Shown here: piece by piece, positions 25,101 through 35,948 of the stretch
How the letters are laid out: the number at the start of each line of letters is the position of its first letter
Position numbering within the stretch: position 1 is the first letter of the stretch
Source of the DNA: Diploscapter coronatus
Taxonomy: Eukaryota > Nematoda > Chromadorea > Rhabditida > Rhabditidae
DNA: 64,000 nt
Reading direction: 5' to 3'
Assembly (NCBI GenBank): GCA_964036155.1
Contig: OZ038422.1
Location: 16,577,201 to 16,641,200 of the forward strand
Made by a program: the position numbers and the translations under genes
Notes under the pieces: model-generated
Databases searched by the model: none
What the model was told of the DNA's origin: nothing
Seen by the model: the letters and a program-made list of their open reading frames with translations, nothing else

Positions 25101-25820
25101 CCACTTGCATTTTTGTGAAAAACAGATAGCACCACGAGAATCAGCGTGAAAAACTGTATAAGATATGTGAAAATCAGCCAAATCGACAGACCCCTGTTCC
25201 GCATCACTTTGAATAATCCTGACATTCACTTTTAAGGTAATTCCTAAAATGCTAATTGTTTGCGTCTTTGAAGGCAAAATTTTAAAGAATTTGTATTTGA
25301 ATTACGTAATTTACTTTTCAGGGTCTAAAAGTTTTGATGATAATTCTCCTGTACTGCATAATATTCGACTGTCTTGTCATTGGTTTTCTTCTTTACATGT
25401 TTATTGAAGGCAGAAATTATGAAATGCAGCTTGCCCTCGCTATTCTCGAGCTTACTATCCCGGTGTAAGTAATACAAATTAACATAGGATTCTCATTCCG
25501 AAGAAATAAGGTTGTGAACTGATGATGATTACTTTCTTCATTCGGATTTAAAAGAGAAAAAAAAACATTTTCACGAATACACCTGGCTACACAACTTTAA
25601 AAATGACATGGCAAAAAACTTCAGAATAGGCATAATTATGATGTTTGGTGGAATTGTATCGACTAAAAACGGATTTTTACTTGTTCTTGAAGAATTACGA
25701 CGGCTTATTTGTTTCAACTTCAAGAAGAAAGAAGAATCAGCTTTTACACCAGAATGGAAGAAAATTGGGGTTCCAGAAACCGATATTTATTTCAAGTCTT
25801 TACAAGCGTCTTGGGAATAG
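22109..25820 (+). CDS. SRE-family chemoreceptor, interrupted by a TTAA foldback element
   Basis: Nematode seven-TM chemoreceptor. Exons: 22109-22225, 22502-22700, 22745-22840, 22987-23112, 23364-23562 (disrupted at its 3' end), 25322-25464, 25625-25820. SRE signatures: HPNLKFLITYYEISYFL, ERAFASFLYKNYDKEK, YTISSKFQLIANLYVLK, and the family C-terminus ETDIYFKSLQASWE. The foldback at 23563-25231 sits at the end of exon 5, between codon LK and the splice donor. Ignoring it (plus one TTAA) gives donor CTTAAG|GTAATT and a total of 1077 nt, 358 residues with no stop. As it stands, exon 5 has no nearby donor and reads into stops, so the allele may be null or need unusual splicing. A decayed last-exon copy lies at 21426. 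Confidence 0.75.
23559..25235. mobile_element. 1.67-kb foldback element with TTAA target duplication
   Basis: TTAA at 23559-23562 and 25232-25235 flank a 1,669-bp segment. Its arms are inverted copies: GAGTGGATGTCAGGA at the left end and AAGTGAATGTCAGGA read inward from the right. The arms continue as imperfect inverted repeats of roughly 700 bp around a central segment of about 250 bp (near 24270-24540). Shared blocks include AAGTCCGATCGAAAGCTAAA and GGGTATATAGGG. TTAA duplication with exact ends is the hallmark of piggyBac-type insertion; no transposase is present, so it is non-autonomous. Both arms encode by chance a hydrophobic stretch that could be mistaken for a receptor helix. Confidence 0.75.
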
Positions 25821-26162
25821 ATAGTTAAGAATTTTTTTTTTTTAAATAAATAAATGGCTATCTCTGATTTTTACCTCATGTTCATAACTGTCGTTTTATA
25901 GGCATTTTCAAATTTAATGTATATTGAATGAGTGCCAAAATTATTGCAAGTCTTTCAAAGTTTCACTTTCTAGATCTCACCGCAAACGTGTTCAGATCTT
26001 ATTGAAGAATTATCAGAAAATATAGATGGATATGATCCTGATATCGCTGCGAAAGTGCTGATATGAATGATCCCAAATATGAACTCAGTGATTCATATCT
26101 TTCAAAGTTCGATAATGATATTAATCCCCCATAAACCTAGGGAGCATTTGAGTCAGACTCAA

Positions 26163-26301
26163 AAATATACGGGGGGTAGGTCGCAAGGGGCTTCTGACGG
26201 TTGTCCTCCCTAGATCCGTGTTAATTATCATTCTGTGTTGAAAATGACAAAAAATGCACATTAGAATTAGAATAATGAATTTTTCAAATTTGAAATATTC
26301 A
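26163..26301 (-). repeat. Dispersed repeat, copy 2
   Basis: Read on the minus strand it matches 14491-14632: TTCATTATTCTAATTCTAAT, then TCATTTTCAACACAGAATGA and CTAGGGAGGACAACCGTC. A third, short match to the CTAGGAAGGACGATCG end occurs near 57076-57105. Family unknown. Confidence 0.5.
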
Positions 26302-26322
26302 TGCTAAAACATAATTATCTCA

Positions 26323-26450
26323 GGCAATCTGAAAAACTCGTTGCACTCGTCGCTCCGTTACCTATACAACGTCTGACCTTAACCTCTTTTACCCTTTTCA
26401 CATTACATACTATTTCTGGACGACGAAGCAACGAGTTTTCCAAATTGCCA
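26323..26450. repeat. Inverted repeat, 128 bp
   Basis: Left arm GGCAATCTGAAAAACTCGTT then GCACTCGTCGCTCC (26323-26356). The right arm (26418-26450), read on the minus strand, is GGCAATTTGGAAAACTCGTT then GCTTCGTCGTCC. It directly follows the dispersed repeat copy, so the two may be parts of one element. Confidence 0.5.
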
Positions 26451-26937
26451 TAATTGAGTATGATTTGAAAAATACACATTATCAAAGAAGGTCAATATTA
26501 TAACGAAGCGATATTTGATCAGGCTAAGCAACGATCGTCTTTGCCAGCGAGCTGTCTTATCCATTGGAGGCAATTTTGTAAATTTCACTATGATCAAAAT
26601 ACTTTAAATTAAATGTTATTCTCTACCAAAAAAATTAGCAACCTTTCATAACCCGTATAATATTCTTCTAAAAATATCTATTTGAATTATTTTGCCTTTC
26701 ATTTCATGATTTATGAATAAAATGTGTTTGTTACAGAGAATGGTCCTAAGCACCTGAATTGTGCAATGAAGAAATCTAACACTTGAAAAAAGTAGATTTT
26801 TACTTACAAAAATTAAAATATGAACAGTAAATAAGTAACGAAATTATTTCATTTGTCCATCAATCAATTAATCATTATCCAAATAGAATCGTCAGTGTCT
26901 CACCTTCTCTTCTGCACTCTCTCTATCTCTCTCTCAA

Positions 26938-29174
26938 ATGACCGAACTCAACCAGGCTCGTAGAGCCACGAAGAGTCTACTGGAAGAGCTGCGAAACTAC
27001 AGAGCGACGGAGCGCAAATTGACAGTGCTCAAGAACATGGCTGTGCAATTCGAGACAGAAGCCGATAAAACCATTGGAATGGTAGGGGAGGCATGAATGA
27101 ACGAAAATTGAATATATGAATTGGCTAATAGGAAATTACAAAAAAAAGACTAGAGAAAATTCTTCGAAACTATTTTCCTTTTCCAGTGATACATAATTTT
27201 GTAGATGTCAAAGAATGTCTTGTAAGAAAAAGTTTACATAATTTGCCGAATTTACTAGAATCGATCAAATTACTCAAATTCAGATGAAGAAACGTTTGTC
27301 AGATTTGGAAGAGAAGTACGGAAGCACGTTGGAGATGGAGGTGAATGAATGGAACAAGCAGCTGAAGAGCATGCAGAGAGTGCTCGAGCAGTGCAGGCAG
27401 ATGGGCTTGAAGCAGAGAGGGCAGGGCAGGGTGGACAATCAGCAGAAGATCGAGGCCAGACGCAAACTCGATAATCTCGAATTACTCGTTGAGGATCTCA
27501 TTCGGCTCGACAGCAAGGCACTTGTCGTTGAGGAGAAAATCAGAACTGACGCAATCTATCTCAAGGAAGCTGAAGATAAGGTTAGACTTGAAAAATAGAT
27601 GAAGCTATAATGATTATGCATGACGATTGTAGTTGCAACTTGATGAAGTTCATCTAGTTTATGGCGATTAAAGATCGACATTGCATTGAAAAATATTCCA
27701 ATTTTTCTGAAAACGCACTTTGGTCTAGAATCAGACATGGTAATTTTTCTTCCGATTGCAGATGTCGAATCTACTGATGCGTTGCCGCACTCTGGACGAG
27801 TTGTCAGCCGAGCTGAATTGCCATTCGGAGGAGAGGAACGCGCAGCTTCGCAAGGCCAATGCCGTCGTCAAACTGCTTGCACTCAGACCCGATTGCGATT
27901 CCAAGGTAAATAAATAAATTGACAATATGTTGGATGGAGATAACTTTGTCTTTGAAACACTCTAGTTTATTATTGAAAAGATCATTGTTATCCTGATCTT
28001 ACAATGAGTTGTTGGTGCATTAAGAATGATTCATGATCCTCCTTAGACATTACGTTGTGGACTATTGTAATGAAAAACTGAAAGTATTAGGAATTGGAGA
28101 GTCTGAGAATGGTGTCGAGCAAATTGGAGAAATTGATCGGCACGCACACATTCACAAAGGTATTTTGATAATAATTTGGAAAAATGAAGAGAACTATCTG
28201 AATTCAGACCTCATCGATTGTGCCGACACCTCGCACCACAGACACACTGATCACAATGAAGACTGCGCCCGAGGTATCATCATTTTTGATTTATGATAAA
28301 AAATAAAAACTTACGGACAAAAGTGAACTCATGTGACTTTTAGAATCATTCATCCTTTGAATTATCTTAAACCGATTACAATTGAATTTAGCTAAATTCT
28401 AGAAAATACCAGTCTATTGTGATGCGCTAAACTTTACTCAGCATGGCTAAAGATAGTTCAGCTAATAGTCAATTATCCAAATTACTATTGTCAAAAATTC
28501 TAGCCGCTATTGCATTTCTTTGACATATTTTCTATTTGCTAAAGCGAACTTTCGTGGAGAATATCATGTTCTCTCATGAATATCGGCTTTTCTATGAATG
28601 AGCAATTCATAATATTGAAGATTTGCTTCAGAGCACTATCACGAGTGGTTCTGCCTTCAATATGACTTCTGCTTCTGGCTCTTTTGCATCTGTTCATTCC
28701 ACTCAATCCAATGCTTCTTCTCAGGTAAAATTTATCTTTGACTATTTATTCCATTTCTTAAGTTCATATAGTTTACGGTATATTTTCGGTATTTTTATAT
28801 CTTGAACTTTCGTAAGTTTGTAAATTAAATTATCAATTAGAAATTCATTTTTCATAACGGGACCGAGCAAAATTTTGATTTGGATTAAAAAACCTAAAAT
28901 TTCGTTAATTTTTAGGACAAATTCGAAATTTCGATTTCGAAAATTTGAAATTTAAATGTCGAACGATCTTGGTGTATAATACCCTAATTTATTTCTTTAT
29001 TTTTATCATTTCACGCAATTATTGCTCATATTTCCCGTCACTAATATGAAAAATATGATTTGTCAGGCCTCGAACAACAGCACATCCACAGCCCATGAAC
29101 CCGAGAAGCAGCAGCAGCAGAAGAATGAGAAGGAAATGCCTGCTGAAAACAATCCCAATTCCAAGTCTGAATAA
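26938..29174 (+). CDS. Coiled-coil protein, unrecognised
   Basis: Seven exons: 26938-27081, 27284-27580, 27762-27905, 28091-28159, 28208-28273, 28632-28724, 29067-29174; 306 residues, all GT-AG and in phase. Residues 1-185 are strongly helical with heptad-like spacing (RATKSLLEELRNYRATERKL, KRLSDLEEKYGSTLEMEVNE, ARRKLDNLELLVEDLIRLDS, ELSAELNCHSEERNAQLRKA). Residues 200-306 are low-complexity, Ser/Thr/Asn-rich with a QQQQ run and an acidic, polar tail. No TM or signal peptide. A structural or scaffold role (microtubule, kinetochore or augmin-like) would fit but cannot be claimed. The start is at the first in-frame ATG after a TC-rich leader. Poly(A) signal AATAAA follows near 29290. Confidence 0.7.
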
Positions 29175-29354
29175 CTGAATGAGTAGCAGCAAGCAGCTGT
29201 CAGATAGCTGTTCCTTTCCCTTTCCGATCAAACTCCGTCTCTTCTAGAATCGACCCTCAATGTGTTTTCGAAATCTCACTATTCCAACATCAATAAACAT
29301 GCCAAAAATATTTTTACTCTATGTTTATACAAAATATCTATCGAAAAGATTGTT

Positions 29355-29500
29355 GATAAAGTGAGTGCGCAGATAGGGAATCAAAAATCTTGATGAAAAT
29401 GTCCATATAGGGATTTTCAACAACGTGAATGACGATGATGAAGTCAGCGCTGGAATAGCACGCACTTTGAAGCCTGATATTTTCACTCGTATTTTGCTTG
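29355..29500. repeat. Partial copy of foldback family (see 50081-50463)
   Basis: The plus strand reads GTGAGTGCGCAGATAGGGAA, then AAAAATCTTGATGAAAATGT and CCATATAGGGATTTTCAACA. The arms of the element at 50081-50463 give the same order (AAGTGCGCAGATTG..., GATGACATTTTCC, AAATAGGGATTTTCGACGAT). Only one arm is clear here. The ORF over it (29338-29526, minus) is an artefact of the repeat. Confidence 0.5.
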
Positions 29501-30475
29501 TGAAAACATGTATTCAAAATTTTCATATTTTCAATAAGAGTGAAGAATTTAGGAAATAAATGTTAGAATTTTAAAATTTTAGTCTTTGTTCATCCCTCTC
29601 TAATTATCATGTGACTCTACTGTTCAAAGTATACGCGTCTATCGATCAATTCTAATGCAAAGCAGTCAGGCAATCAATGGGTAGTTGATAAGCCTTCTCT
29701 GCTCCTGGTCAAGGTTGATCTGCTCTCTGCTGGAATAGTCCTTCCATCCATTCCTGTCTACTTTCACTTCCATTGATAAGCCCCTTCTTTTCATATTTGC
29801 ACAAAGGAGCAAAGGACACTGAAAATCACAACCCCATTATCTAATCAAACAATTCAAAGCCCAAAACATTAAACACTTCATTTCATTTCAATTTTCATTC
29901 ATTATTGATCTCATCTCATGATATACACATTTTACACAGAAAGTACTGTTTTCTAAGCGAATGTGCCGATTTGATGAAAGGAAACACGGAAGACTGGACT
30001 CGTAAAGGAGGGAATATCTGAATGAAGCAATTGCACTTGATGATAAATCGATGATACAATTGAAATAGAAAAGAGGAGCAAAGGCGAAATGAGAACCTGA
30101 TCGATGAATTTGGAATGGTTGAGCAAATGAGGAGGGTTAATTCGATCTGCAAGGGAGCGTCTGAGAAATTGTTCTATCATAGAATCTTAGTTTGTTTAAT
30201 CTAAATTAATTTAGCGCGATTAAATATTGAAATTTTATGAGAAGTTCTATTATAGATTCTTAAAAAGCACAAAACGCTGATCACAAACGAATTTCAATGG
30301 TACAAGTATACAAGCTTTTTTGATACATTAGATTTCGGAGAGTTGAGCAAAGTTTGCATTACAGACAACGTAAATGAATAAATGAAGAACGATATTTGAG
30401 TGAAGAGAGAAAAGGTAAAGGCAATGTGAAGGTACACTGGCAAAAGCATGGCACGGCGATTTAGGGCATCAGAAA

Positions 30476-30560
30476 GTGCACTATGCAGAAAAATATAGTC
30501 TGGAATTTTTAATTGTTCACGAGAAAAACAATTCTAGACTATTCCTTATACATAGTGCAC
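30476..30560. repeat. 85-bp imperfect hairpin
   Basis: The ends GTGCACTATG (30476) and CATAGTGCAC (to 30560) are exact inverted repeats, and TAGTCTGGAATTTTT pairs partly with AAAAACAATTCTAGACTA inside. Size and stem resemble a tiny MITE or a miRNA-like precursor. No evidence of expression can be read from sequence. Confidence 0.4.
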
Positions 30561-30756
30561 ATTAGACTAGATTCATACTTTTTAACCTAATCAATAGAGC
30601 TCTCAGATTATACAAAAGTAATCTATGATAATAAATCGTCAACACGTCTATAAATATATTTCTAATATAACTGTTTAAATCTCTAATAATTTGGATATGT
30701 CTAGTAGGCTAATATTTCTACCGTCATTTTTTATGAATATCCGTGATTTACGTGAT

Positions 30757-33700
30757 TTAGAATCGATTGTAGGCACCCGTGTCGATGTCTTTCTGCATCT
30801 GCTCCGTCAGCGGCTCATAAGCCTTGTTAACTGTGTTCCAGTAATAGACAGAATCTCCATTGCACTTCGACAAGTCGTAGCCCTGCTTTTGCAGGTCCGT
30901 TTTCTTCAGTTTGAATGTGCCTCAAAACAAAAGGGTAAAATGGGGGCGATTTCTAGTTTTGCAATTACAATTTGACAATCTGATTATCTCTCGTTACAAA
31001 CATGTTTTCGGCGTTGTCATTTTGAGTCGATATAAGAATGAATAAGAACAAAATACAATGACAGGTTCTATTTGACGGAGAACGGAGGGCTTAGCTATGA
31101 AATGTAGACTGTCAGTACAAGAAATAATTGAGTGCCCCTTAGTTAAATCCTTCGTCATCTAGCAGAATACACTCTGTCATTGCTCTCCGTCAAATAGATG
31201 CTGCCAAATACAATTTCTGCGCGGTAGAAATGATATTTTGATAATAAAATAGAAAAATCGTCGTATTGCGCGAAAATAGCATAGCGGAATTACATTCACC
31301 TCACATAATGCGCTCTCGAAAATAGATATTTCTAGAACGAGATGCGTTCTAGAATTCCAAACCGATTGCCTTGTCTCTCCCGATTTCCCTTTCTATAAAA
31401 ATGCTGTGAACTACCTGTGCGATCGACAGTCTTGCAGAGTCGAATGAAGAGAGGCACTGCATAGGAGGCGAGGTTGGCCGTGAGTCGTTGGGCTATCGAC
31501 TTGAGGAATTCGTTCACGTCCTCGCCGTCTCTAAGCACGATCCCTGCCATTCCTGCACGGCCTTCCATTTTTCCGACCTGAAAATACCTTTTATTAGATA
31601 CAGACCGAGGGGGGAATTAGCTCAGAATGGTTCTGCGATCTACCTTCCCCATATACTTATTATGATTCACATGCCTCTCATAGATCTGTTGAGATAAAAA
31701 GAATTTGTCCCACCTCAACTCCGTAAACAGTAGAATCTTCAACAGCCATGATCGGTTGCATGATCTTCTCGACTTCTGTCGTCGACACGTTTTCACCCTT
31801 CCAACGGAACGTGTCACCGCGACGATCTGAAAAACCAAGTATTCCAATTTCCTGAATCGGCAAGTCTAACCTCGGAAATACAAGTATCCCAATTCGTCCC
31901 AGAGCAGAATATCTCCAGAAGCAAAGCACTAGAATTTTTACGTTTATAATTTTTAAAACAATATTTCCCTTACTTCGTCACCCTTCTTGAACACGTTTTT
32001 GTAGATCTTCTTCTTCGTGTCGCCTTCATTCACGTATCCTTCGAATTTGAGCAGCGCGTCCTAATCAAAGAAAAAGATCAATTTTCAGAAGTTATTGAAT
32101 GCAGTCCTACCTTGGTCTTGATGACTCCGACCATCTCCCCAACCTGCCCAGGCTTGCAAGGAATGCACAGACCTCGAGCATCTCGCATCACTTCGCCAGT
32201 TTCTTCGTCAATTCGAATGAGTCTGATCGGGTAGAGGAACGAAATGAACGGGTAGATCGGCATGAATCCGCAAGCGCCGGGATAATTGTCGATGTTGACT
32301 GAAAATTCATGAGAATTCGCTTTCAAAAGTGATAAAATAGGTTATTACTAAATTTACATAGATACAATTTTCGCCGGTAAATACTATTTCCCCTACTCTC
32401 ATTCCCTTTCCTCCCGTTTTGTCCGTAAAATAGTGAAATCCGTAATTTAGAAATCACCATCAAATGGGCCTAGTTTTCAATCCGTTTAATTTCATCATTT
32501 CACGTACGACCATATTTTTTCCCAAAAAATTAAGACAATGAAAAGAGGGAAATATGAACATGAACTCACTGATATTCGAGTTTCCTTCGGTTGACCCATA
32601 CAGCTCTCCAATTCGCTTGATACCGAATCTTTCGACAAACGGCTTCCACAACTCGGCTCTGAGTCCGTTTCCCCACATTACTCGAACTTTGTGCTTCGTT
32701 TCTTCTTCGATCGGTTTCTGGGCCAGCAAGTATCTGCAGAATTCTTTCGTCTTTCATTTTTTGCCAATTTTATTTTCAACCTGCAAATTTCGCCGATGTA
32801 CTGACTGCCAGTGCAGTTGTACTTGACGCAGTCCTTCCAGAAATTGCTCGCAGAGAATTTACGTCTGATCACTGCCGTAGTGCCCATCGCTATTAAAGAG
32901 CCGATTCCTGAAATTTCACCTTTGGTTCATAATTTGAACATTTGAAAATCAACTCCAATACTAACTTCGAGTTTTAAAATTTCAATTATATTCCAAACCT
33001 GACTCATATTTCTTCTCTTTTTCTCAGGTTCTAAAATTCAAAGTGACTTTTAAAGATATTTTCTTATAATTTGGAACAAATGATCGCTTCAGCAGTTTTT
33101 ACTATCAATTCCTTATCAAATTATAACCTGTTAATGAAAACAGGAAAGAACAAAAGTGAACGAAATCGAATGAAAAATAAAGGGATGGGAAAGGACAAAA
33201 TACAAACCGAGAATTCCCGCAGCTGAGTGATACATGGGCATAGTGATGTAGATGATGTCGTCGGGGCGGATTCCGAATGAATAGCCAGCTCCCATGCACA
33301 TCCAGTAGTAGCGGTAGTGCTTGATCACTGCAGGCTTGGGATTTCCTGTTGTTCCACTCGTGTAGATGTAGCACAATACATCTGAAAATAATTTTTTTTT
33401 TCGATATCTAAGATCAAATTGAACAAATGGTATATTGTTGCATGAAATTTCTATCAACTGAGTTTTTCATAAAAATCATAATACTTCCAAATTGAATAAG
33501 CCTTTAAACTTGGCTATGGGTAAACATTGCAGAAAAAGTATGAATTACAGCAAATTATTTTTACTGACGATTGATATCATAGTGGAAAATAAATTACAAA
33601 GGTCAATATCGTTGATATCAATTACTAAAAGTCATTTCTATTACTGTTAATTCTACAATTGCATCACAGATCAAGTTTATCAGTTTCGTTTATCAATTTG

Positions 33701-35935
33701 ACTAACCATGGAAAGTAGCGCCTTGTGAAGGCGGTTCAGATTCAGGAATTCCTTTGAGTTCGTGAGAGAGCACTCGCATTCCGTTCTTCGTGATGCCTTC
33801 GTCGGAGGACAGCACGATTGGCAGGGATTTGTCGATTAGCTCTTTCTCGTAGGTTGCTTGCAGGGCTGAAACAGGATAAGAAGAAAATGATTGAATTCAT
33901 CTTATTTCCTCGCTCATCTAGGCTCATTATTAAAACCCAGACTTGTTGGTCGGGCCAATCCCCAGAAAAATTGAATTGTTTGTCAGTTTTCGTAGAAATT
34001 CGATCAAAATCTATCTAATTTTGTGTTAGAATGACTTATTTGGATACGATTTTAGCCGTAGGATCGATCGAATTTTATCAGATCAGGTCGTAGCTTTTCG
34101 ATCCACCAACAAGCATAATTAAAACCACCTTCAAATTGAAAAATTACAGGATTTTTCTAATGGTCATGTTTTTCTTAGGAAAAAGTGACTTTTATAAATG
34201 GGTGAAGGGAGCTTTTACAGTGAACCATGATTCATTTCTTCTTTGTAGACGTTAAAGTCATTTCATTCTTTGAAAAACTAAAGATAACACGATTTTAAAC
34301 TTTTCTGATCATAATTAGATATGTCAGGTTTAAAGTATAAACCTGCCCTTGCCATCACGAATAAGCTACTGATAAGGGAAATTCGAGAAAAGAGAAGGAA
34401 AGACTAAAGACTAGGAATGAAAATAATGGACTTACTCGATAGAAGTGTTGGAGTTGTTATGACAGATCGGCATTTTGACACGTTGATGGAATGCGCGAGG
34501 GGCTCCAGTTTGAGGTTCGAGTTGATGAATGCAGAGACGACGCCTATCTGAAACATAAAAAATACCTTGAAACTTTTTTTTTCACTTCTTCTAACAGCTT
34601 CCTAAAATTTTAGAAGATAGTTACAGAAAGCCATACAAATGGATCAAAATACAAAATTACACTAGTGGAAAGTCAAAACAAATGGAAAAAGCGATTACCT
34701 TGGAGAGGCCCAGCCAAAGAGCGAAAAAGTCGATTCCATTCTCCATGAACAGGGAGATGACATCACCCTTCTTGTAGCCTTGTTTCTGAATGGGAAAAAC
34801 TATAAGTGTATTCGTCTCTCCATTGAGTAATTCGTTCTAAAATAGCACCCAATCTAACATCAAGTGCATAGAAATACACTATTCATTGTGGAAAAGAGAA
34901 CTTTTGCAAACGAACTAAATTGCTCACGAGGAAATAGTTAGCATATCGATTCATGAGCCTATTGATCTCATCGTAAGTGATCTCCCTGCCCGTTTCGATC
35001 TCGACGGCGGCTAATTTTGTGGGATGGGCCCGTACCTATAATGAAAAGAGAAAATTAATTTGCAGAAAATAGGGTTGTTTTGCAAAATTTTAAATATACC
35101 GGAAATAGTTATAACCTTTTCAAAGTGTTAACTGTGAAAATACTAAAGATCTTAGTTGTTACAGGATTTTTTTCCTTTTGAGTAAGGCAATTATAAAGAT
35201 CAATCAAGGGAAAAAATACCGCACCTGTTCGAGGAAGATCTCGTGCAGCGGTTTGTCCGCGTCTAATCGACGATTTATCTCTCGCTTCACTTTCAGCAGC
35301 AAAAATAGGCCTCTGCAAAAACGAAACATATAAATGATGGATAAACACATAAAGCATGATAAGATGTGATCAAATGATATTAAATATTACTCTTTTCACA
35401 TTAATCGTTATTTTCCAAATTCTTTTTCCAATATTTTGACCATTTTTATTTTCCTAATTCCAAATTCGAAAGAAATTAATGTGGACTACACTCATTTGAA
35501 CTATAATCTATTTCAGTCGCGAGAAGGAACACGCGATTCTCATAATGACTTTCACTTTTGGCAGAAAGTTCACGTGCAAAGTGAAGCGTGGGTTGTTTGA
35601 ATGACTAAATGCAGAATGCATTGCGCATATCGATTGACTGTTTCTTTGCTTTAGACTTTGACTTTGACTTTGACTATGACTATGACTATGACTATGGCTT
35701 CTACTTGAGTGTAAAGCTACACGCAGAGACTAAACAACTAGAAGGAATGAAGGGAAATTGCTTACTGGAAATCCCTTGCAAAGGTCTGCCTCATCCTGCG
35801 ACCAAAGTCCGTTATGAGGAAGCGATAAGTGACGTAGGCCACGAATACGACAGGCCACCAGGTCCTCCCCACCAGCAGCATGAGACCCGCGAACATCCCG
35901 AAACGCATCAGGGCGTCCGAGGCTGTTTCCGACAT
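30757..35935 (-). CDS. acs-22: Long-chain fatty acid transport protein / very-long-chain acyl-CoA synthetase (SLC27/FATP)
   Basis: Activates long and very-long-chain fatty acids to acyl-CoA (ATP to AMP) at ER or plasma membrane, coupled to uptake. Fifteen exons (first 35766-35935, last 30757-30920) sum to 653 residues, the FATP size. N-terminal membrane segment [23 protein letters not shown]-binding signature [20 protein letters not shown] motifs [19 protein letters not shown] and [21 protein letters not shown]-terminal [15 protein letters not shown]. All key adenylation motifs are intact. The ATG is two bases after TTTGTGTTTCAG, a likely spliced-leader acceptor. The last intron uses a weak acceptor (TTTTGAG). 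Nematode FATPs of this shape are called acs-20/acs-22; the exact paralogue is uncertain. A hairpin repeat lies in the last intron. Confidence 0.9.
31059..31197. repeat. Inverted repeat in last FATP intron
   Basis: CTATTTGACGGAGAAC (about 31068-31083) and GCTCTCCGTCAAATAG (31182-31197) are inverted copies, each with ATGACAG/CTGTCAT sequence close by. It looks like a small foldback element; no target duplication was identified. Confidence 0.45.
35655..35697. repeat. Short hexanucleotide tandem repeat
   Basis: ACTTTG units followed by ACTATG units (about seven copies in all) in the first intron of the FATP gene. It generates an artefactual [14 protein letters not shown] reading frame. Confidence 0.7.
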
Positions 35936-35948
35936 TCCTGAAACACAA
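35936..35948 (-). promoter_or_regulatory. Probable spliced-leader trans-splice acceptor of FATP gene
   Basis: On the minus strand TTTGTGTTTCAG|GA lies directly before the ATG at 35935. A strong worm acceptor with no upstream in-frame coding exon is the usual signature of SL trans-splicing. Confidence 0.5.

Larger units (their letters stand above)
25821..26937. other. Intergenic, SRE gene to coiled-coil gene
   Basis: Holds the second copy of a dispersed repeat (26163-26301) and an adjacent inverted repeat (26323-26450). A TCTC run sits just before the next start codon. No RNA gene or coding exon was identified. Confidence 0.4.
29175..30756. other. Intergenic, convergent 3' ends of coiled-coil and FATP genes
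   Basis: Contains a partial copy of the foldback family found at 50081-50463 (29355-29500) and a hairpin at 30476-30560. The minus-strand ORFs at 29019, 29916 and 29953 are shadows without splice or family support. Confidence 0.4.

Noticed and set aside
24842..25225. 127-codon minus ORF with receptor-like hydrophobic stretch
   Set aside because: It lies in the right arm of the TTAA foldback and is mirrored in the left arm (about 23590-23732), so it is element sequence and not a chemoreceptor exon.
35609..35941. Plus-strand ORF with [14 protein letters not shown]
   Set aside because: Artefact of the hexanucleotide tandem repeat at 35655-35697 and of reading the FATP first exon backwards.
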